A stretch of DNA of 64,000 nt from Caecitellus pseudoparvulus (Eukaryota > Bigyra: Bicosoecida). The notes below the pieces were generated by a model, which saw only the letters and a list, made by a program, of their open reading frames with translations, was not told the origin of the DNA and searched no databases. Each line of letters opens with the position of its first letter. Within the stretch, counting starts at the first letter, position 1. A program made the position numbers and the translations under genes. The stretch lies in the NCBI GenBank assembly GCA_965644315.1, contig CBFFRQ010000061.1, positions 62,001-126,000 of the forward strand, read 5' to 3'. Below, piece by piece: positions 56,235 through 64,000 of this stretch.

Positions 56235-57914
56235 TCACATGCCCGGGGGCCGGGAGGGGGCGGCTTGCGAAGCTGGCGCGACCGGGTATACCGGGTACGC
56301 TGTCGTGCCGCCGACGGGGGGGTATGCGTACCCCACCTGGGCCGGCGCAGGGGCGGCTGGGCCACCGTACGTGGTCATGGGGATGGGGGAGCCGTAGTTG
56401 GGTGTGCGGTAGTCGGAGCCTGCGACTGGGTACAGGTTGCCGCCGGTGGATGGTGGGGCCTGACTGGGTGAAGGGGCAGGGGCAGGGTTGACGTAGATGC
56501 CCTCTGTCTTGGACGTGCCTGGGCCATCTGGCAGGCGGGCCATCTCGTAGGAGGGTGCGCCACCACTGCCACCTGCAGCTGCCGGCGACATGCCAGACGG
56601 CCCTGGGCTTGACGGGCTCACTGGATGTGCGATGGGGACATCTGCCTGCGAGCCACCTGCAGCTGGGGAGGACTGGGGGCGCCCAGCCAGCTCCTTGCGC
56701 TTCTGCAGCGCAAAGGCCACCAGGAAGATGATGCCGACGGCAGCGAGGCCTGCGCCGATCCACCCCAGGGTGGAGGACACCTGATCAATGATGAAGCCGG
56801 GGACGCCGAAGGAGAAGGTGCCTTCCGTGGCACGCAGAGCGACCACCCACGGGTCCTTATCGCTACGCAGTGTACCTTCCGTCGCAGCCACGCTGACGGC
56901 ACGATCGCCAGGGTCCGTGCCGCGCAGCACCTCCACGGGGATAAAGTTAAAGGGAGACAGGGTGGGGTTGTCCTCGGGCGTCAGCAGCACGCTCGGCATG
57001 TTGGCTTCGTCCAGCTGGGCGTGGTCCATCAGATCATGAGGCACCACGGCACAGCCAGCGCCTTCCTTCAGGTCCCACGCCCAGTCCCCAGAGGCAAGCA
57101 GTGTCGGCGTCTGCTGCGGCGTGGGCAAAGGCGAGGACAGCAGGGTTGGCGCAATGCACAGCTCAATGAGCTTGTAAAAGTGCGTGCACAGGTTGCCGCC
57201 GTGCAGGATTCCCTCACAAGCAGGGCAGTTGGAGTTGCCTTGGCATGCGCCGTGGCGCTTAGTGGCGGTGAGGGTCAGGGGCACCTCCACGATGGACAGG
57301 GAGTCGGACGCGTTCAAGGACGCGGGTGGCTGAGGGATGCTGAACCAGGACATTGACAGACTGCTCTGCACCGCCACACCTGGCTGCGACGGCAAGAACT
57401 CGTCAGAGAGCAGGGGCGCGGCCACGGCAAGGCCGCCAGCTGCCATGCGGAAGCGGAGCTTGGCGTCGTCACTGTACTGCTCGATGCCGTTGGGGAACAC
57501 GGCAAGCTTCCGGATCTCCTTGCTGTTGGCGCCGCGCTGAGCGGCGAAGTCCACTGTCACGTTGGCTTCAGCTGTGCAGGGGGCTGTCCCGACAGGGCAC
57601 GCCGCCAAGACCCACTTGCCGTTCTGAGGCTGTTCATCGGGCCGGTAGTTTCCTGTCGCCTGCTCGAAGCGCTGCAGCTCTGTGGCAGTCCAGCTGCCCA
57701 CCGCGTCGTTGTACAGCTGCAGGCGCTCCTCTCGCATCTGCACGATGGCCTCGCGGGTGCCTGCCACAGCTATGGCACCCGCGATGAACATGACCCCACA
57801 GCAGATGGAGCAGCATGAACATGCCTTGATTGCCCAGTGCGTGGCACAGAGAGCCTTCTGCAGCGGGCAGGAGGCGCAGGCAGGGGCAGTGAGGCATTGA
57901 CGTTTCCGCGACAC
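56235..57914 (-). CDS. Two-helix membrane protein with Pro/Gly/Tyr-rich tail
   Basis: Open frame of 559 codons ending at 56235. The first codon at 57914 is GTG, just downstream of an acceptor-like TTTTTGCAG and with a stop codon further up, so a first coding exon is missing from this model. The Cys-rich start (CASCPLQKALC, CSCCSICCG) runs into a helix (VMFIAGAIAVAG). An extracellular-type region of ~340 residues with scattered Cys follows, then a second helix (LGWIGAGLAAVGIIFLVAFAL). The cytoplasmic tail is rich in Pro, Gly, Ala and Tyr (ending ...YPVYPVAPASQ). The two-helix layout with a long loop resembles TMEM43-type or protist surface proteins, but no family is claimed. Function unknown. 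Confidence 0.68.
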   Translation of the reverse strand: MSRKRQCLTAPACASCPLQKALCATHWAIKACSCCSICCGVMFIAGAIAVAGTREAIVQMREERLQLYNDAVGSWTATELQRFEQATGNYRPDEQPQNGKWVLAACPVGTAPCTAEANVTVDFAAQRGANSKEIRKLAVFPNGIEQYSDDAKLRFRMAAGGLAVAAPLLSDEFLPSQPGVAVQSSLSMSWFSIPQPPASLNASDSLSIVEVPLTLTATKRHGACQGNSNCPACEGILHGGNLCTHFYKLIELCIAPTLLSSPLPTPQQTPTLLASGDWAWDLKEGAGCAVVPHDLMDHAQLDEANMPSVLLTPEDNPTLSPFNFIPVEVLRGTDPGDRAVSVAATEGTLRSDKDPWVVALRATEGTFSFGVPGFIIDQVSSTLGWIGAGLAAVGIIFLVAFALQKRKELAGRPQSSPAAGGSQADVPIAHPVSPSSPGPSGMSPAAAGGSGGAPSYEMARLPDGPGTSKTEGIYVNPAPAPSPSQAPPSTGGNLYPVAGSDYRTPNYGSPIPMTTYGGPAAPAPAQVGYAYPPVGGTTAYPVYPVAPASQAAPSRPPGM

Positions 57915-58379
57915 GTCTGCAAAAACCGCAGCTCACAGAGAACGAGACTGTCTGCCCGCCGTTGGTCTGCTGCATGGTGGATACGAATCAAGACAGGGAG
58001 AAACTAAAACGGGTCTTCAACTTGGCCCCTTCGCCTTCAAACCCGTGACGGCGTGGGTCGCAGCAAGCCTGCGCTGCCAGAGGATGCGCTTGACCGCGCA
58101 AGGGTGTGTGGAGTGGCACGACAGAGGCACGTGTTCGCCCAGGACAGGGTTTGGAGACTCAAGAAGTACTTCTGCATTTACAGGCTCCCCAGTTTATTTG
58201 CGGGCACGCTTCTGTTTTGTCGGACACCGCGCGTGTGGGCGCTCTCGCAAGTGCTGGTGAGGTGAGGTGGCTTTGGCTCGCCCGGAGCCGGCGTTGCGTG
58301 CGGAAGCACAACATACATTCATGAAGTTTCAGCCACCCTGCTCGGACGACAACTAGCAAACCTCCCACGAATGGGCACG
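57915..58379. other. Intergenic region between two minus-strand genes
   Basis: 465 nt. It should contain the unplaced first exon and promoter of the 57914 gene. A candidate ATG at 57975 cannot be joined in phase with any visible GT donor. Nothing else recognised. Confidence 0.35.
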
Positions 58380-61300
58380 CTACTCAACAGGCCTGTCGCC
58401 CGGCCTGGGCGACGCAGCGAGTGCTGCTGTGGGGCTGAACGATGCCCTGGCCCGGGCTCCTTCCGCCTGCCGCTTGTAGTGTGCCTTCCTTGCCCGCCGC
58501 CCACTGCTCGCGGGCCGCGCACTGGCAGTGGGTGAAGTCGCATACTGTGCGATCTGGGCCCGCAGCAAGGTACGTCTGGACACGATGCCTTGGCTGGAGC
58601 GGCCAGTCCCGCTGAGTGGCGTGTGGTGGCGCCTGGGCGATGTGCCGGAGTACGTGACACGGCCATCGCCCGCGTGGAGTGACGACAGGCGCCGTGACAT
58701 GACAGGTGCAGCCTTCTTCGGGCCGGCCTCGGCTGGTGAAGCTGACTTGGAGCTGCCGATGAGGGGGTTGGTGTGAGGTGTGCCGCTTGCAGCTGCATGT
58801 GCGGCGACGGCAGCAGGAGAGCCGTCTGCGTGGAAGAGGGCACCGTGTGCACGAAGGGCTCGGTTTCCTCTGATCGGTTTGGAGCAGGAGCAGGTGCAGG
58901 CTTGGAGCAGCGACGGAGCGGGCCGGGCTGCAACAAGGCCGGCTGCTGAGGAGGACAGGGCGTGCAGTGCTGCTGCAGGCGTTGTGGCGTGCGGCATGTG
59001 CTGGAGTGCCGAGAGGAGGTCCGTTGCGGGGGCAGCTGGGCGGGAAGCAGGCGGGGGGCCAGGCAGCATGTGGCGGAGGAGGGCGGTCACGATGTGGAGC
59101 AAGCTCGGCATGGCCGAGTGAGCGATGTCCGCAATGCCGTCGTCCTCCTCTGAGCCTGCAGCTGGACTGGTTTGTGGTGGCATGTGGAGATGCGGGAGGG
59201 CATGGGCGAGGGTGGTGCGTACCCTGACGAGGCCACGGCGCATGGCGGGGCTGTATCCCCTGCACAGCACCAGCAGCATGCTCAGCACCATGGCAGCGTG
59301 CAGGACGAGCACGGCAAGGAGGACAACCGCACGCATGGACGGCAGAGCTGTGACGAGTGCGACGGCCACGCCCTGTGCCAGGACCCCCAAGTGTGCGGTG
59401 GTGTCCAGGTCGTTCAGTTCGCTGAGCGCCCAGGGGCGGCGCAGGGCAAGGGCTGTCGCACCGGCGAGGACCACGGCCATGCCGCAGCTCAGGCGGATCC
59501 AGATGTCTGTGGACAGCCACACACATGCCAGCATGGCGATGAGCTCGGCAGTGTGCACTGTGGCGAAGGCGTGGGTAGGCAGTACGGAGCCGCAGGAGGC
59601 GCACGCAGCCCGGTCTTGGGCGGCAGCATCTGCAGCCATGTCTGCCAGCGTGGCCACTGTCGGGTGGATGGGCTTCGCAGAGGAGGGAGTGGACAGTCGT
59701 GCCAGCACTACAGCTCGAGCGTGGGCGGGGGACAGCTGGCGGCGGTAGCCCTTGCTGCAGAAGGCAGCAGGGGAGGGTGCGCTGCGCTTGGCCCCTGGGC
59801 TGGCCAGCGTGCGTGCGAGGGCGGCGACGCCCAGGGTTCCTGCAAGGGCATGGACCAGTCCAGGTGTCCACACGATGGCAACCGGTCCCAGGGGATCCCA
59901 GGCCCCGAAAGGTGGCGGGCTGCTCACACGTGCAGCCGTGACCAGTGCCGGGTGCAGGAGCTGCATGTACACCGCGACAGGCAGGACGGTGAAAGCAGGG
60001 TGCAGCCGCCCGGCAAAGGTCTTGTGGGCCGCGAGTGCAGCCATGGCGAGGGCAAGGGCAGCGCCAGCAATGGCCACCCGGAGGATGGTGCTGGGGCCAA
60101 TTTGACCTGGGCTGACTGAGCCAGTCCAGCACTGCAGCGCAGGCACGACGTCTGGACTGCCAGCCATGGTTTGCATGGCTGAGCTCGTGTGGGACGACTC
60201 TGTGGCTGCAGGAGCGTCATTTGTGTCTTCGGCGGGATCACAGGCAGCCGTCCACTGCTGCAGCGTGTGAGCAGCCTGCTCAAGCGTGTCGCGCCGCCCT
60301 GGACCCAGTGCAGCCATCTGGCCAGCCATGCCAGCGTACCAGAGCAAGATGCGCACGGCCCCTGAGAACAGGCTCGTGGTCAGGCGGTCAGGCTGCGCCA
60401 GGTAGCGGGCGCCAGTCACGACTCCCAGCCCAATGGCAACGCCAGCTTGGACGCCGACCACCACCGTGGCTGACATGGCGGGAGACAGGCCAGTGTCCGG
60501 GCACCGACTGCAGGCAGCACATGCATCAGGTGGAGCGTACCCCGGCTTGCAGACGTGGCACAGCTTGCCGGTGTGTCCTGGCTGGCACGAGGTGAGGCGC
60601 TGTGGCGTTTGAGACTGCTGGCAGGACTGGTCTCTGGGGCACAGGTGCATGTTCGGTTCCTCTGAGTCGCAGTTGTCAGCGCAGAACAGTCGCCCGGGGA
60701 AGGCGGATGCTAGCGTCCCGTTGGCATGGCAGATGGCCCACCAGGGGCAGTGGTCGCGTGGTGGAGTGAAGGTAGGACTGGGGCTGGTGGAAGGTGTCGA
60801 TGATTGCGTGGAGGAAGGTGAGGGTGAGGGCGTGGCTGTCGCTGTCGCTGTTGATGTGCCAGTGGGGGTGGCCGATGCAGTGGGCGTGGCCGTTGATGTC
60901 GCCGTGGGGGTGGCGGTGCTGGTGGTGGATGCAGTGGGTGTTGCTGTCGATGCTGGTGTGAAGCTGCTTGTGCTGCTTGCTGAGGCAGTGAGCGTGGCAC
61001 TTTGCGAATACGTGGGCGAGGGGGTCGTTGGTGGTGTGGCAGTCGCTGATGAAGTTGGGGTGGGAAGCGGCGGTGGGTCTGCTTCACAGGCGAAAACGTT
61101 GTGTGTTGTGCAGCGTTCGTCATTGTAGAAGAAGTCAAATTCTTGGCGCATTTCTATGCATCGCTCACTGTTGCTGTTTGGTTCACTATTGGCAGTGTAC
61201 CACTTGTTAAAAGTTATTGGCGTGCTATCCCGCCACCGATAGATCTGGTTGTCTCCGACCATGTCAAATCCATCAATCCACAGTCCAGCAGCAAGTGTGC

Positions 61301-61613
61301 TTCCTGAGAAGCATTGACTCTCAGCCTCCGCCTTCAGACTGCTCCACATTGGATTGTTCATTACTCGAAGTAGCCCAACCCCTCCGTTGTTCACACATTC
61401 AGCTTCAGCGTTTTCGTGTTGCAGTGGAGTGCAGATCACTTGCACGCACGCTCCTCGAAGGCAATTGTACGACCCCGGACAATCAAACGGGCAAGTGCCG
61501 CTGCCCGCAACATGTACTGCACAGACTGTCATCAGCGCAAAGGCGAGGCCAGCTCGCTGCAGGGAACGCCAGCCTGGAGCATACTGGCGTTCCCTCGTGT
61601 CGATGCGAGGCAT
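58380..61613 (-). CDS. C-type lectin / mucin stalk / multi-helix membrane receptor
   Basis: Single exon, 1,077 aa from ATG 61613; the further upstream codon at 61649 is TTG. A signal peptide (ending HVAGSG) leads into a Cys-containing segment and a C-type lectin domain. Visible features are GLWIDGFDM, WRDSTPITFNKWYTANSEPN with an EPN triplet typical of calcium/mannose-type sites, then CIEMRQ and YNDERCTTHNVFACE. The usual WND is YND. A Thr/Ser/Pro/Ala stalk (about nt 60820-61060) suggests heavy O-glycosylation. A second Cys-rich EGF-like module (GHTGKLCHVCKPGYAPPDAC) precedes about nine or ten hydrophobic helices (for example MSATVVVGVQAGVAIGLGVV, ILRVAIAGAALALAMAAL). The C-terminus is basic and Ser-rich. 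Probably a surface carbohydrate receptor (inference). Confidence 0.85.
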   Translation of the reverse strand: MPRIDTRERQYAPGWRSLQRAGLAFALMTVCAVHVAGSGTCPFDCPGSYNCLRGACVQVICTPLQHENAEAECVNNGGVGLLRVMNNPMWSSLKAEAESQCFSGSTLAAGLWIDGFDMVGDNQIYRWRDSTPITFNKWYTANSEPNSNSERCIEMRQEFDFFYNDERCTTHNVFACEADPPPLPTPTSSATATPPTTPSPTYSQSATLTASASSTSSFTPASTATPTASTTSTATPTATSTATPTASATPTGTSTATATATPSPSPSSTQSSTPSTSPSPTFTPPRDHCPWWAICHANGTLASAFPGRLFCADNCDSEEPNMHLCPRDQSCQQSQTPQRLTSCQPGHTGKLCHVCKPGYAPPDACAACSRCPDTGLSPAMSATVVVGVQAGVAIGLGVVTGARYLAQPDRLTTSLFSGAVRILLWYAGMAGQMAALGPGRRDTLEQAAHTLQQWTAACDPAEDTNDAPAATESSHTSSAMQTMAGSPDVVPALQCWTGSVSPGQIGPSTILRVAIAGAALALAMAALAAHKTFAGRLHPAFTVLPVAVYMQLLHPALVTAARVSSPPPFGAWDPLGPVAIVWTPGLVHALAGTLGVAALARTLASPGAKRSAPSPAAFCSKGYRRQLSPAHARAVVLARLSTPSSAKPIHPTVATLADMAADAAAQDRAACASCGSVLPTHAFATVHTAELIAMLACVWLSTDIWIRLSCGMAVVLAGATALALRRPWALSELNDLDTTAHLGVLAQGVAVALVTALPSMRAVVLLAVLVLHAAMVLSMLLVLCRGYSPAMRRGLVRVRTTLAHALPHLHMPPQTSPAAGSEEDDGIADIAHSAMPSLLHIVTALLRHMLPGPPPASRPAAPATDLLSALQHMPHATTPAAALHALSSSAAGLVAARPAPSLLQACTCSCSKPIRGNRALRAHGALFHADGSPAAVAAHAAASGTPHTNPLIGSSKSASPAEAGPKKAAPVMSRRLSSLHAGDGRVTYSGTSPRRHHTPLSGTGRSSQGIVSRRTLLRAQIAQYATSPTASARPASSGRRARKAHYKRQAEGARARASFSPTAALAASPRPGDRPVE
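60820..61060 (-). repeat. Imperfect Thr/Ser/Pro/Ala-coding tandem repeat (mucin-like stalk)
   Basis: Degenerate 6-12 nt units coding for TATPTA/STATPT-like residues inside the lectin receptor. The periodicity can be seen on the plus strand as repeated gtggcggtg/gttgatgtc-type words. Such tracts usually vary in length between strains. Confidence 0.8.
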
Positions 61614-62082
61614 GCCACGCCAATACAAGGGGGTGCTTGAACGTCCCAAGATAACTACTTAAGAAAGAAGCCAAGGGGGCTCAGACACCACGTGACCGGC
61701 TCGCTGCGCGTTTTTGCAGCGGCCTGGCGTTGGTGCAGTGCACCGAGTCACAACGTTGGCAGCTGCAAAGTGCCAGGCAAGCTGGGTATGACGCACTGCA
61801 TCCTATTGTATGATTCCACTTAGCACTGTTTGTTGTCTGAGAGTTTATTTTGCGCGAGTGCGTCGTCTGCCAGAATCTGCGCGGCCTTGGGCTTGCAGCC
61901 TGGTGCAGTGCACCACCACGCTTTTTTCTCCCGCTTTAGCGCAGAGTATTCACAGCGATCCTCAACCCATGCCTGGCTCTCATCGCACAAAACCGACTAG
62001 ACATGGTACGTTTTTCACGTGCGAAAGATGCATTGAGAGGCGTGTGTGGCGTTGGAGTTCAACGCCGCACACAACCAGACAC
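61614..62082. other. Intergenic region, no gene seen
   Basis: About 470 nt between the lectin receptor start and the helicase stop, both on the minus strand. Less GC-rich than its surroundings. The helicase reading frame ends at TGA inside a sequence (GTGGTGAGTG) that also resembles a splice donor, so a short extra 3' exon here is possible but not seen. Confidence 0.4.
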
Positions 62083-64000
62083 TCACCACCTGGATCGGCC
62101 ACGAGAGCTGGATCGGCCTCCGTAGCCGCCGCCACGGCCTCGGCCACCTCGGCCACCACCACGTCCACGTCCTCCACGGCCGCCACCCCGGCCTCCACCG
62201 CGCGCACCCTGGAAGGAGGGCTTGGCCTTGAGCTCCGGCAGCGTCTCGCACTTGGTGATGCCGGAGGTGGGCTCCTCCAGCGCATGCTCGATTTGGGGCA
62301 TGACCTTGGAGGGCAGGTCAAAGACTGCTGCCGTTCCATCGGCGGCCAGGCGCATGCCCTTGATGCTCTCCACAATCTGTTCGGGCAGGTGGCGGCGCAG
62401 GGCGTTCCAGACGTAGCTGGCTGAGCGCATGCCCCCCTCCGCCTTCATGTGCGGGGCGGCTGTGTACTGCAGGGTCACCATGCCGTCTGCGGCGCTGAGC
62501 AGGGACCGGACGGGGAGGGAGTCTGTGTACCCGCTGGCGGCAGCCAGGGCGCGGGCGATGGTGTCCAGGGCATTGCCGTCGCACGCCTCCAGGGCTTCCT
62601 GTGCGGCGTCAGCGAATGCAGAGGCGACCTTGGCGTCCACGCCCACGACGCTGGCGACGGTCTCCTTGGCTGCGACGCCGACGAGGTCCGACACCTGGGG
62701 TGCGCCGATGCGCACGAAAGTGTTCTTGGTGGCGCGCTCGATCTCGCGCAGGACGTGTTCGTCCCTGTGCGTGTACAGCGTGATGCAGGTACCCTTGGCC
62801 CCTGCTCGCCCAGTGCGGCCACTGCGGTGGACGTACGTGTCCACGTCCGCCTTGCCACTGAAGTTGCGCTGGGGGGGCTGTAGCTGCACGACCAGGTCCA
62901 CGCCCTTGATGTCCAGGCCACGCGCGGCGACGTCTGTGGCGACGAGGCACCGGACACGCCCCTCCCGGAAGGCGGTGAGGGTGGTCTCGCGCTGGGACTG
63001 GCTGATGTCGCCGTGCAGGACGCCGCAGTCCACGGTGACGGCGGGGTCCACGCTCAGCTCGTTGGCGTCCTTCTTGGTGTCGCAGAAGATGATGGTGCGC
63101 CCCTTCACACCCGAGTACATGCGGATGAGGTCGTTGGTGGTGCTGGCGCGCACTTGCCAGGGCGCCTGGAGCACCAGGTGCTGCACGTCCTTGCTGGCTG
63201 CGCCAGACCCCTCCACGACGAGGTTGATGACCTTGGGGTCGGTCATGTACTTGCGCGAGACGTCCTTGCACCAGGAGGGCAGGGTAGCTGAGAACAGCAC
63301 CACCTGGGGCTTGGAGCCCGACATGCCCGCGAGGGCCTCTGCGCCGCCCTTCACACCGGACGCAGCGGCCGCCTTGGCGTTGAGGTAGGGGTTGAAGTCC
63401 AGGATCTCGCGCATGTCGTCTGCGAAACCCATGTCCAGCATCTGGTCGGCTTCGTCCAGCACGACATGGGTGAGGTTTTCCAAGTTCAACGTGCCGTTCT
63501 GGGCGTGGTCCTTGATGCGCCCGGGCGTGCCCACGACGATCTCAATGCCGCTGCGCATGGCCCGGCGCTGGGGTTCGTACCCCGTCCCGCCGTACACCAC
63601 CAGCGTGCGCAGGGTGGGGGCGGTCAGCTCGAAGTCAGACGCGACCTGCTTGGCCAGCTCACGGGTGGGTGCCATGACGAGGATGGCGGGGCCTGCGCCC
63701 CCTGCGCGGCGCACGGGGCCGCCTGGCGCCTGCAGCAGCTGTTCAATGGTGGGCAGCACGAAGGCCAGCGTCTTGCCCATGCCTGTGCGCGCACGGCCGA
63801 TGAGGTCTGACCCGCCGAACAGAGGTGCGAAGGTGCTTGCTTGAATGGGGAAGAGGCTCTTGATGCCGCGAGCGTGCAGCGCTTTGACCGTCACGTCTGA
63901 CAGCGGGAAGCGGGACAGCGGGGAGGTCTTGCCACCGATTTCCGCAGCTTTGGAGTCGTCTTCCGAGCCAGAGCCGTCACCGGCAGCGGCAGCAGCGGCC
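62083..64000 (-). CDS. DEAD-box RNA helicase, DDX21/DDX50-like with GUCT domain (partial, 5' end beyond window)
   Basis: Predicted nucleolar ATP-dependent RNA helicase. The frame is open to the right edge; the codon at 63894 is GTG, and upstream acidic Ser/Asp-rich codons continue out of the window. Motifs in order: Q-motif-like IKSLFPIQAS, motif I ARTGMGKT, Ia APTRELAKQV, Ib TPGR, II LDEADQMLDMGF, III FSATLP, IV IIFCDTKKDA, V ATDVAARGLD, VI HRSGRTGRAG. After the helicase core comes a GUCT-type domain (about nt 62290-62500, SASYVWNALRRHLPEQIVESI). The tail is an RGG-rich stretch ending GRSSSRGRSRW. GUCT plus RGG is the DDX21/DDX50 (and plant PRH75) arrangement, linked to ribosome biogenesis and RNA-structure unwinding. 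The exact orthologue cannot be fixed without the N-terminus. Confidence 0.95.
   Translation of the reverse strand, partial: AAAAAAGDGSGSEDDSKAAEIGGKTSPLSRFPLSDVTVKALHARGIKSLFPIQASTFAPLFGGSDLIGRARTGMGKTLAFVLPTIEQLLQAPGGPVRRAGGAGPAILVMAPTRELAKQVASDFELTAPTLRTLVVYGGTGYEPQRRAMRSGIEIVVGTPGRIKDHAQNGTLNLENLTHVVLDEADQMLDMGFADDMREILDFNPYLNAKAAAASGVKGGAEALAGMSGSKPQVVLFSATLPSWCKDVSRKYMTDPKVINLVVEGSGAASKDVQHLVLQAPWQVRASTTNDLIRMYSGVKGRTIIFCDTKKDANELSVDPAVTVDCGVLHGDISQSQRETTLTAFREGRVRCLVATDVAARGLDIKGVDLVVQLQPPQRNFSGKADVDTYVHRSGRTGRAGAKGTCITLYTHRDEHVLREIERATKNTFVRIGAPQVSDLVGVAAKETVASVVGVDAKVASAFADAAQEALEACDGNALDTIARALAAASGYTDSLPVRSLLSAADGMVTLQYTAAPHMKAEGGMRSASYVWNALRRHLPEQIVESIKGMRLAADGTAAVFDLPSKVMPQIEHALEEPTSGITKCETLPELKAKPSFQGARGGGRGGGRGGRGRGGGRGGRGRGGGYGGRSSSRGRSRW

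Noticed and set aside
57955-57975. 20-nt intron linking ATG 57975 to the 57914 frame
   Set aside because: Good GTGAGC and TTTTTGCAG ends, but the phase does not fit, and the size is far below other introns here.
60820-61060. CRISPR-like or satellite array
   Set aside because: Units are irregular, have no spacers and stay in frame as Thr/Ser/Pro/Ala codons of the receptor stalk.
61614-62082. Extra 3' exon for the helicase after the donor-like GTGAGTG at its stop
   Set aside because: The RGG-rich tail already ends normally and no downstream coding stretch was visible.

Overview
This is nuclear DNA from a compact, GC-rich eukaryotic genome, most likely a unicellular flagellate protist. The evidence is the protein families (ORC3, trimethylguanosine synthase, dyskerin, USP14/Ubp6, UBXN11, polycystin-2, a GUCT-type DEAD-box helicase), the many short spliceosomal introns (mostly 60-130 nt, donors GTGCGT/GTGAGT/GTACGT, acceptors CAG), and the absence of operons or bacterial ribosome binding sites. 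Polycystin-2, UBXN11, LRRC40 and leishmanolysin together fit a flagellated heterotroph. The sequence alone does not fix the lineage. I rebuilt exon joins by hand from reading-frame continuity, splice motifs and family alignment from memory. No search was run, so every homology call is a prediction.

Layout. 1-2942 (-): ORC3, 3' end cut by the window edge. 3103-4457 (-): TGS1-like cap methyltransferase. 5477-7558 (+): seven-exon CAMK-type kinase with an N-myristoylation/palmitoylation-like start. 7709-11406 (+) and 11481-15368 (-): two tail-to-tail leishmanolysin (M8) proteases, each carrying a nine-helix membrane region, with near-identical blocks that include an intron. 16277-19425 (+): polycystin-2 channel. 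Its 3' coding end overlaps a methyltransferase (19402-20746, -). 21047-22276 (+): ankyrin protein. 22761-27772 (+): ankyrin/PH/IQ scaffold. 27968-28686 (+): small membrane protein. 29432-31027 (+): UBXN11. 31583-38953 (+) and 38960-41397 (-): two unrecognised polytopic membrane proteins converging 6 nt apart.

41801-44763 (+): LRRC40-like protein. 44907-46705 (-): dyskerin, divergent from USP14/Ubp6 (47015-48916, +). 48926-50134 (-): RsmH/METTL15 rRNA methyltransferase. 50298-~54300 (-): Ser/Pro/Ala-rich protein. 55002-56208 (+): secreted nucleoside hydrolase. 56235-57914 (-): two-helix membrane protein with a Pro/Gly/Tyr tail. 58380-61613 (-): C-type lectin/mucin stalk/multi-TM receptor. 62083->64000 (-): DDX21/DDX50-like helicase, 5' end cut by the window edge.

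Functionally, RNA-modification and ribosome-biogenesis genes recur (TGS1-like, dyskerin, METTL15-like, DDX21-like). They sit among surface and sensory membrane proteins (two M8 proteases, polycystin, lectin receptor, polytopic unknowns). Genes are very tightly packed, especially at convergent 3' ends. No tRNA, rRNA, CRISPR array or transposon was recognised.
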